This document shows positions 42,672-47,961 of a stretch of 47,961 nucleotides of DNA, one piece after another. The stretch comes from Lachnospiraceae bacterium (GTDB taxonomy: Bacteria > Bacillota > Clostridia > Lachnospirales > Lachnospiraceae): contig JAAVZL010000002.1 of assembly GCA_022791635.1 (NCBI GenBank), positions 1 to 47,961 of the forward strand, given 5' to 3'. A model generated the notes under the pieces. That model was given only the letters and a program-made list of their open reading frames with translations, was not told the DNA's origin and did not search any database. Positions within the stretch are counted from its first letter, which is position 1. Each line of letters begins with the position of its first letter. Made by a program: the position numbers and the translations under genes.

Positions 42672-44001
42672 AGGTTATCTCCTCTAAGCTTTTGTACTTT
42701 CCCCGAATGGCGTCGATCTGCTTTTGCTGCTGGCGGCTGATTCCAAAGCCCATAAACCGGCAGGTGTGATCGTTTTTCAAAATGCAGTAGCACATCCGCT
42801 TCCAGCTTGGAATATCCTTGGTGGATTTGATGTCGTCCGTATGATCGGGGATCTTTCCGATAAAGACGATACGGGATTTCCGATTGATGGTATAGTTGGA
42901 AACACCGTTACGCCGGATGTGATAGCCGTGCTCCAAAAGCTCCTGAATGGTCTCCTCGTCCAGGCCTCCCCCTGTCTCGTGCCAGAATTTGATGGAAGTA
43001 TTGAACTTTTTCACATAATTATTCCGAAGCCGTGCCGGCAGGGTATCTAAAAGGAACTGGGTGTAAGACTTCCAGGTATGGCCTTCGGGCAGGGTCACAT
43101 TGCGGTAGCCCATGGCCTTTGTCTTTCCGTAAATAGCGGCAAAGTTGGCTCCCTGAACCCGGCCAACCAGCTTGACCCAGATCTCCGGATCAATCACCCG
43201 GTAGAGGTTGAGGGAATCCTTGGAGTAGTCATTAAAAGGGGAGGCTACCCGCATCTGGGAAACCTTAAGGCCCGCCTTGTAATAAAGATCATACAGATGA
43301 TTGTAATCGTAGGCAAAGATGCAGTTGGCATGCCACACATCCTCCAGGGACCAGTCGTACATGGGGGAGGCGCACCACACATCCTTAAAGGTTCTGCTGA
43401 TCCAGCATTCCCCGTGATAACCGTATTTCTTATTGAGAAAGCCGCTGTACCGCTGCAGGGACTCATTGGCCCTGGTTCCCAGAAGGCAGACGGTCTTCTC
43501 ATTGTTGTGGGACAATCGGTGCCAGCGGCCGAACTGCTTGGCCAGATCCTCCTGGTGCATCCTATATCGGTAGGTGGTCACCGGATTATTTCCCATATGT
43601 ATGACATAGTCTCCTTTGGGAAGCTCCCGAACCCAGCTCTCCTCTTTTTTGTCATCCCAGGGATACCAGTACATCTCATAGCTTCCCAGGGCCGTGCGGG
43701 TGGCCATGGGCAGGCACACCCAGTAAAGCTCCACCCCGGCCTCCTCCTTAAGCCCCTCAAAGGTGCGCTTTACGTATTCCGTTGTCACCGTATACTGAGC
43801 CTCAAAGTCCTGGTGAAACACACCCAGACGCTTTTCCGGAAAGAACTCTCTCCGAAAGTCCAGCACCAGATTTAGAAGAAGCCCGCTGTCCTTTCCTCCG
43901 GAAAAGGAGACGTAGATATTGTCAAACTCCTCAAAAATAAATTTCAGCCGTTTTCTAAGAGCTTCATACACATTCTGCTCCAAATATTCCCGTACCATCA
44001 T
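42661..44001 (-). CDS. ibrA: PAPS reductase-like protein, DUF3440 (IbrA-like)
   Basis: A 446-residue PP-loop protein of the adenosine nucleotide alpha-hydrolase fold. The PP-loop is FSGGKDSGLLLNL (about 33-45). The usual sulphonucleotide-reductase Cys motif is not obvious, but several Cys (for example CWISRTF, DVWCASP) are present. The C-terminal half is the DUF3440 domain, with the SWKRMCYCILKNDHTCRFMGFG block near the end. Partnered with the ParB-like protein by an 11-base overlap, as in IbrA-IbrB. It may activate a substrate by adenylation or handle sulphur; the enterobacterial pair acts as regulator of prophage-linked genes. AGGAG precedes the ATG. Confidence 0.85.
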   Translation of the reverse strand: MMVREYLEQNVYEALRKRLKFIFEEFDNIYVSFSGGKDSGLLLNLVLDFRREFFPEKRLGVFHQDFEAQYTVTTEYVKRTFEGLKEEAGVELYWVCLPMATRTALGSYEMYWYPWDDKKEESWVRELPKGDYVIHMGNNPVTTYRYRMHQEDLAKQFGRWHRLSHNNEKTVCLLGTRANESLQRYSGFLNKKYGYHGECWISRTFKDVWCASPMYDWSLEDVWHANCIFAYDYNHLYDLYYKAGLKVSQMRVASPFNDYSKDSLNLYRVIDPEIWVKLVGRVQGANFAAIYGKTKAMGYRNVTLPEGHTWKSYTQFLLDTLPARLRNNYVKKFNTSIKFWHETGGGLDEETIQELLEHGYHIRRNGVSNYTINRKSRIVFIGKIPDHTDDIKSTKDIPSWKRMCYCILKNDHTCRFMGFGISRQQQKQIDAIRGKYKSLEEITYEV

Positions 44002-44052
44002 GAATCTCTCCTGACTGTCTTTTGTGCGATATTCTATTTCCCCCTTCCCTAT

Positions 44053-44081
44053 AATTTAGCACATCGATGAAGTAAATTCAA
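44053..44081 (-). promoter_or_regulatory. Promoter of the IbrAB-two-component operon
   Basis: On the minus strand: TTGAAT (44081-44076), 17 bases, TAAATT (44058-44053). Leader of about 45 bases. An intrinsic terminator just upstream separates it from the phosphoribosyltransferase gene. Confidence 0.6.
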
Positions 44082-44105
44082 CCGGGCAGAAAGGCTTTTC
44101 CATTG

Positions 44106-44156
44106 CGAAAAAAAACTCTCCGGGCCTGCATTTTGGGCTTTATCCGAAGAGTTTTC
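44106..44156 (-). terminator. Terminator of phosphoribosyltransferase-like gene
   Basis: AAAACTCT-C-CGG pairs with CCG-A-AGAGTTTT and on the minus strand a T run follows. It is 23 bases after the stop codon. Confidence 0.75.
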
Positions 44157-44178
44157 TTTTTATTTTTCCAGCTCTGTA

Positions 44179-44820
44179 CTACTCAATCTTGCTGTAGCCA
44201 AAGGTATTCACAATGGCGTCCACCCTCTGGTTATTCCTGCACATGGGGCAGTTCTGGAACTCATAGGTGTGATAATCCGGAATGTCCTTCTGGGTGAAAA
44301 TGGATTTCACCTCAATGGAACGGGCCTTATTTACCGCGCTGAAAATGGCATTGATTCCCTGGATTCTTCCGCCGTAATACTCAATGCATTTTAAGTTCTG
44401 CTCCAAAGTCTTTCCCGTGGTGGCCGTAGCCAGAAGAAGAAGCACATTCTTGTCCCTTATCATCATCTGCATATTATCCCGGAAGATGATCTGGCCGTCC
44501 GTATGGGACTCGGGGCTTGCTATGTAGATGGTCTTATGCCGGTTCATGGACATGATGCCCGCATTGGTCAGCTCCTCCGCCAGATAAGCTCCAATCACCG
44601 CACAGCCTTCCACGCAGACAATAGTATCCACCACCGTGTAGTTGCAGTACTGAGCCAGAATCCGGGCCGCTGCCTGAGCCTCCTTCTGCCTGGTTTTCAG
44701 CATAGCCAAATCAATGTAGTAATTGATATGGGAGTGGTTGGTTGCAAAATGCCCAGGGATGACCCGCAGCAGCACCTCCCGATCTGCCTGTGCCGGAATC
44801 TTGTACATACGTGTTTCCAT
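44179..44820 (-). CDS. Phosphoribosyltransferase-like protein, atypical PRPP site
   Basis: A 213-residue protein with the type I phosphoribosyltransferase fold, resembling orotate phosphoribosyltransferase in layout (hood, then VVDTIVCVEGCAVIGAYLAEEL). The PRPP loop, normally hydrophobic-DD-xx-TTGxT, reads LLLLATATTGKT. The TTGKT phosphate part remains but both acidic residues that hold ribose are replaced by Leu and Ala. A CPMC pair near the C-terminus may bind metal. I chose the ATG at 44820, 7 bases after GGAGG. It lies downstream of rhamnulokinase. Whether it is an active transferase or a binding protein is uncertain. Confidence 0.7.
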   Translation of the reverse strand: METRMYKIPAQADREVLLRVIPGHFATNHSHINYYIDLAMLKTRQKEAQAAARILAQYCNYTVVDTIVCVEGCAVIGAYLAEELTNAGIMSMNRHKTIYIASPESHTDGQIIFRDNMQMMIRDKNVLLLLATATTGKTLEQNLKCIEYYGGRIQGINAIFSAVNKARSIEVKSIFTQKDIPDYHTYEFQNCPMCRNNQRVDAIVNTFGYSKIE

Positions 44821-44871
44821 AAACATGCCTCCTTTCATTAGCTTGCACACGGTTTTTGTGCATCTCTTTCT

Positions 44872-46293
44872 CTATGGTTCGTAGAATTTCAGTTCAAAGG
44901 AATTCTTAATAATCTCCCGGCCCTCGGCAATGCTTCCGATGGCTCCCGTAGCCACAAACTGCACAATGCTGTTGCCAAGGACGGATCCTTCCGTGGGACC
45001 TGCCACCACCCGCTTGCCGGTGGCCTTTGCCGTCAGCTCACACAGAAGCTCATCCTGAATGCCGCCGCCCACCATATTGATGCAGGGAATGGTCTTGCCG
45101 GTAATCTCCTCCATACCCTCGATGGACTTCCGGTACTCCTCCGTAAGGCCGTTGTAGATCGCCATAGCCATCTCTCCCAGACCTTCCGGGCATCCCTGCC
45201 CCTTCTCCTCACAGTAGGCCACAATCTCCTTCATCATATTCAAAGGCGCAGTAAACCGAGGATCCTTCGGGTCAATGATAAAGTCCTTCCGCTTTGCCGC
45301 CCGGGCCGCCGCAATAATATCCGGGAAGGATACCTCTTTCTCAAACTCACACCAGTTCTTCCTTAAGTTCTGCATAATCCAAAGCCCGTTGATGTTCTTC
45401 ATAAACTGAATCTTGCCGTCAATGCTTCCCTCATTGGTGTAATTGTATTTGTAAGAGGCCTCATTTAAAATAGGCTCATCCAGCACAATACCAAGGAGAG
45501 ACCAGGTGCCGCAGCTCAAAAAGGCCGCATCCTGGGATTCCAAAGGCGCTCCCGCCACAGCCGAGGCCGTATCATGGCTTCCCACGGCAATCACTTTTAC
45601 ACCGGAAAGCCCCGTCTCCTCCTCCACTTCCGGAAGCAGATCCCCGATGACGGTTCCCGGCATCACAATGTCGCCGAAGAGCTCCTTCTTAAGCCCCAGT
45701 CTCTCAATCAGCTCAAAATCCCACTCCCGCTTTCTGGCATCCAGAAGCTGAGAGGTGCTGGCAAAGGTATACTCCGTGTACATCACGCCTGTGAGGAGAT
45801 ATCCGAAAAGCTCCGGCATAAAGAGAAGCCGCTTGGCGTTATCGAGAATCACCGGGCGCATGCCCTTCTCCGCATAGAGCTGGAAAATGGAATTAAAATA
45901 CATGAATTCCAGCCCGGTCCGGCTATAAAGCTCCTTAAGCGGAATGATTTTGGCGATCTCCTCCATCACGCCGTCTGTCCGGGAATCCCGATAATGAACC
46001 GGATTGCCGATGAGATTACCGTCCTTGTCAAAGAGGCCGTAATCCACCCCCCAGGTATCCACAGCCAGGCTTTGAATGGGAATCTTCTTTGCCGCCGCCT
46101 TCTTAAGTCCCTGCTTCAGCTCATGGTACAGCCGAAACAAATCCCAGTAAATATGGCCTCCGATGCGGATCTCATTGTTCGGAAAGCGGTGCAGCTCCTC
46201 AAGCTCCAGTTTGCCGTCTTCTAATTTACATAACACCATTCTTCCGCTGGACGCTCCAAAGTCAAATGCCAGATTGTAAAAAATTTCTCCCAT
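44872..46293 (-). CDS. rhaB: Rhamnulokinase
   Basis: FGGY-family kinase (473 residues) phosphorylating L-rhamnulose. N-terminal phosphate motif FDFGASSGRMVL, the RhaB signature LAVDTWGVDYGLFDKDGN with RDSRTDGVMEEI, then VIAVGSHDTASAVAGAP (catalytic Asp in HDTA), the FLSCGTWSLLGI strand and the adenosine block INMVGGGIQDELLCELTA. It follows a DeoR-type regulator by 48 bases, so the regulator likely responds to rhamnose or rhamnulose-1-phosphate. No isomerase or aldolase gene is in the window. The assignment to rhamnulose rather than a close relative such as fuculose is probable, not certain. Confidence 0.88.
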   Translation of the reverse strand: MGEIFYNLAFDFGASSGRMVLCKLEDGKLELEELHRFPNNEIRIGGHIYWDLFRLYHELKQGLKKAAAKKIPIQSLAVDTWGVDYGLFDKDGNLIGNPVHYRDSRTDGVMEEIAKIIPLKELYSRTGLEFMYFNSIFQLYAEKGMRPVILDNAKRLLFMPELFGYLLTGVMYTEYTFASTSQLLDARKREWDFELIERLGLKKELFGDIVMPGTVIGDLLPEVEEETGLSGVKVIAVGSHDTASAVAGAPLESQDAAFLSCGTWSLLGIVLDEPILNEASYKYNYTNEGSIDGKIQFMKNINGLWIMQNLRKNWCEFEKEVSFPDIIAAARAAKRKDFIIDPKDPRFTAPLNMMKEIVAYCEEKGQGCPEGLGEMAMAIYNGLTEEYRKSIEGMEEITGKTIPCINMVGGGIQDELLCELTAKATGKRVVAGPTEGSVLGNSIVQFVATGAIGSIAEGREIIKNSFELKFYEP

Positions 46294-46341
46294 AGTAAAA
46301 TTCCTTTCTCTATTCTTTATTTTCTTCCAGGCAGCAAGCCT

Positions 46342-47109
46342 CTATTCCTCCGGAGCCACCAGGCGCGCCCCCCGCTCGGATAAGAAGGTCCTCCACTCCT
46401 CCCCGGGATCCCGATCGGTCACCAGGATATCTCCTTCCTTCATTTGCATGGTTTTCACAAAGGAAACGTGCTCAAACTTACTGCTGTCCACAGCCAGAAT
46501 CGCTGTATCCGCACAGGAATACATAACGTTTTTGATATCGCTGTCCAGCTCATTGGAATCTGTCAGTCCATTGTGAAGATCGATTCCCTTGCAGGAGAGC
46601 ACGGCCTTGTCCACATGGTAGCCGTTTAAAACCTTCTGCGCCGCATTTCCCACCAGAGAAAGAGAGGTCTCGTTCAAATTGCCTCCTGTAGAAATCACTT
46701 GGATCCCATCGTGACCTGCCAGTTCAATCAGCACCTCTACGGAATTGGTGATGACTGTCAGCTTATTCTTATTTTTCAGCTCCTTGGCAATCATCAGTGA
46801 GGTGGAGGAGGCATCCAGCATAATCCGATCTCCCTCTTCAATGAGGTCGGACACCAGCCTTGCAATGATCTGCTTTTCGTTGCGGTTGGTCTTCTCCCGA
46901 ATGCGCAGAGGCATATCCACCTTCGTGTTCTGATTCAGCACCGCGCCGCCATAGGTCTTCTTTACATACCCCTCGCTCTCCAGCTTCTCCAGATCCCGCC
47001 GGATGGTCTCGTCGGTCACGTCGTAACGCTTGCTGAGCTCCGACACCAGAACCCGCTGCTCTTTCTGCAGAATCGCCAGAATTTCATTTTTCCGTTCAAT
47101 GGCCAGCAT
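46342..47109 (-). CDS. DeoR-family transcriptional regulator
   Basis: A 255-residue sugar-responsive repressor. The N-terminal winged helix reads RKNEILAILQKEQRVLVSELSKRYDVTDETIRRDLEKLESEGYVKKTYGGAVL, diagnostic of DeoR. The C-terminal DeoRC sensor has IMLDASSTSLMIAKEL and TVITNSVEVLIELA, where a phosphosugar binds. It lies directly upstream of rhamnulokinase in the same direction, so that gene is its likely target. Element C fills part of its upstream region. I see no convincing promoter boxes. Confidence 0.92.
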   Translation of the reverse strand: MLAIERKNEILAILQKEQRVLVSELSKRYDVTDETIRRDLEKLESEGYVKKTYGGAVLNQNTKVDMPLRIREKTNRNEKQIIARLVSDLIEEGDRIMLDASSTSLMIAKELKNKNKLTVITNSVEVLIELAGHDGIQVISTGGNLNETSLSLVGNAAQKVLNGYHVDKAVLSCKGIDLHNGLTDSNELDSDIKNVMYSCADTAILAVDSSKFEHVSFVKTMQMKEGDILVTDRDPGEEWRTFLSERGARLVAPEE

Positions 47110-47231
47110 ATTGATCCCCCATTCCAGTTTCCCAGCGCCCAGCCGTTTTCTTCTCTCTTTGTCTAGTTTAACATATTTCTTTTTGTTTTTGTAGGTATTT
47201 TTGTTGACATTTTGGTAAATATTTTACGAAA

Positions 47232-47406
47232 AGGAAGTGCCGCAAAATAGGCTGGCCGACTTTTCCATATCCTGTGTTCGGACGGTTCTCGTACACGCAG
47301 TCTGCTCTTGTCGGACATAAAGTCCGCCAATATCAGACAACGTATACGCGAACAGCCGTACACCGGATATCGGAAAAGTCGGCCGGCCTATTTTGCGGCA
47401 CTTCCT
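47232..47406. repeat. Long palindromic element, copy C (inverted)
   Basis: 175 bp. Outer arms of 35 bp (AGGAAGTGCCGCAAAATAGG on to GACTTTTCC) pair with a single G-U-type difference. The inner part matches copies A and B only when read on the opposite strand. The tip is shortened to CGGAC-TTTAT-GTCCG. It begins 32 bases after the PFOR stop codon and lies 122 bases before the DeoR start. Confidence 0.88.
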
Positions 47407-47438
47407 GCCACATTATTGCTTTTTATTGTTCAAAGCTC

Positions 47439-47961
47439 TTACTCAGCCTTGTAAAGATCGCCAAGCTTCTTCAGATACTCATATCTTGCCTTGGCCGTAG
47501 CGGCTGCCTTATCGAACAGCATGGCTGCTCTTTCCGGATTTGCACGCTTCAGAGCATTGTAGCGAACCTCGCCGTCCAGGAACTCCTTGTAATCGTCCGT
47601 GGGCTCCTTGCTGTCCAGGGTGAAGGCATCCTTGCCCTCTGCGGCCGCTGCCGGATTGAACCGGAAGCAATGCCAGTAACCGGCCTTTACTGCCAGCTCT
47701 TCCTCGGTCTGAGCCTTGCTCATGCCCTTCTTAATCCCATGGTTGATACAGGGAGCGTAAGCAATGATGAGAGAGGGTCCCGGATAAGCCTCTGCCTCTG
47801 CGATTGCCTTTACACACTGATTGTAGTCAGCGCCCATGGCAATCTGTGCCACGTATACAGAGCCGTAGCTCATGGCACTGGAAGCCAAATCCTTCTTCTT
47901 CACATCCTTGCCGCCTGCCGCAAACTGTGCAATCGCGCCGGTGGGCGTTGCCTTGGAGGAC
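47439..47961 (-). CDS. nifJ: Pyruvate:ferredoxin oxidoreductase, C-terminal part
   Basis: The last 174 residues of a gene that continues beyond the right edge. The frame includes STPTGAIAQFAAGGKDVKKK, then YGSVYVAQIAMGADYNQ, YPGPSLIIAYAPCINHG and HCFRFNP, characteristic of the end of the thiamine-diphosphate domain and the C-terminal arm of NifJ-type PFOR. A full enzyme is about 1170 residues. It oxidises pyruvate to acetyl-CoA and CO2 and reduces ferredoxin. There is no T-rich terminator after the stop; copy C begins 32 bases later and may serve as the 3' end structure. Confidence 0.93.
   Translation of the reverse strand, partial: SSKATPTGAIAQFAAGGKDVKKKDLASSAMSYGSVYVAQIAMGADYNQCVKAIAEAEAYPGPSLIIAYAPCINHGIKKGMSKAQTEEELAVKAGYWHCFRFNPAAAAEGKDAFTLDSKEPTDDYKEFLDGEVRYNALKRANPERAAMLFDKAAATAKARYEYLKKLGDLYKAE

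Overview
The window reads as a chromosomal segment of an anaerobic, motile, low-to-mid GC member of the Clostridia, most likely Lachnospiraceae. The basis is a flagellin with a SigD-type promoter, a class III (anaerobic) ribonucleotide reductase with its activase, pyruvate:ferredoxin oxidoreductase, pyruvate phosphate dikinase together with a PPi-type phosphofructokinase, a single-subunit glycyl-tRNA synthetase and strong Shine-Dalgarno (GGAGG) sites. About 40 real genes are present; most lie on the minus strand. The exceptions are alaX, nrdDG and azlCD.

Layout. 1-1800: edge of a possible mobile element, a broken glycosyltransferase next to flagellin, and a small hypothetical gene. 1900-9700: alanyl-tRNA editing protein; a rubredoxin/Nudix/fucosyltransferase operon; nrdD-nrdG behind two NrdR boxes spaced 31 bp; azlC-azlD amino-acid exporter. 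8950-15000: a mannose-family PTS operon led by a LevR-like regulator with a degenerate AAA+ domain and closed by a transaldolase-like gene. 15100-21600: a chemoreceptor with a SigD promoter, PPDK and PPi-PFK. 21600-26000: glyS, lipoprotein, recO, a YqzL-like gene, an unannotated structured RNA candidate on the plus strand, and era. 26000-34000: NhaC antiporter, M16C peptidase, ptsH, ptsI, nagB. 34200-36100: rpoZ, gmk, yicC behind a near-consensus promoter. 36300-44000: an amidase/deacetylase fusion, then a tightly overlapping six-gene operon (IbrA-like and IbrB-like proteins, secreted FG-GAP-type protein, response regulator, histidine kinase, membrane-anchored protein). 44100-47961: phosphoribosyltransferase-like protein, rhamnulokinase, DeoR regulator and the 3' end of PFOR.

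The metabolic genes fit together as anaerobic sugar fermentation. Sugar enters through the PTS (EI, HPr, mannose-type EIIABCD), amino sugars enter glycolysis through NagB, and glycolysis probably uses PPi (PPi-PFK, PPDK). Pyruvate goes to acetyl-CoA through PFOR, and deoxynucleotides come from NrdDG. The HPr encoded here has Arg at position 46, where the HPr-kinase serine normally sits.

The most unusual signal is not a gene. Three 175-181 bp long-palindrome elements (25996-26176, 37899-38079, 47232-47406) and a decayed copy (27784-27808) sit just downstream of stop codons. Their outer arms differ in sequence between copies, yet the two arms of each copy still match each other, so pairing rather than sequence is kept. 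Their inner parts keep the same mismatched loops. Other large hairpins of different sequence lie at 30871-31047 (three-way junction), 31055-31104, 33980-34074 (nagB leader) and 36214-36298 (30-bp perfect stem, same GCCGCA tip). Together with the structured RNA candidate at 24776-25015 these are the best candidates for undescribed biology.
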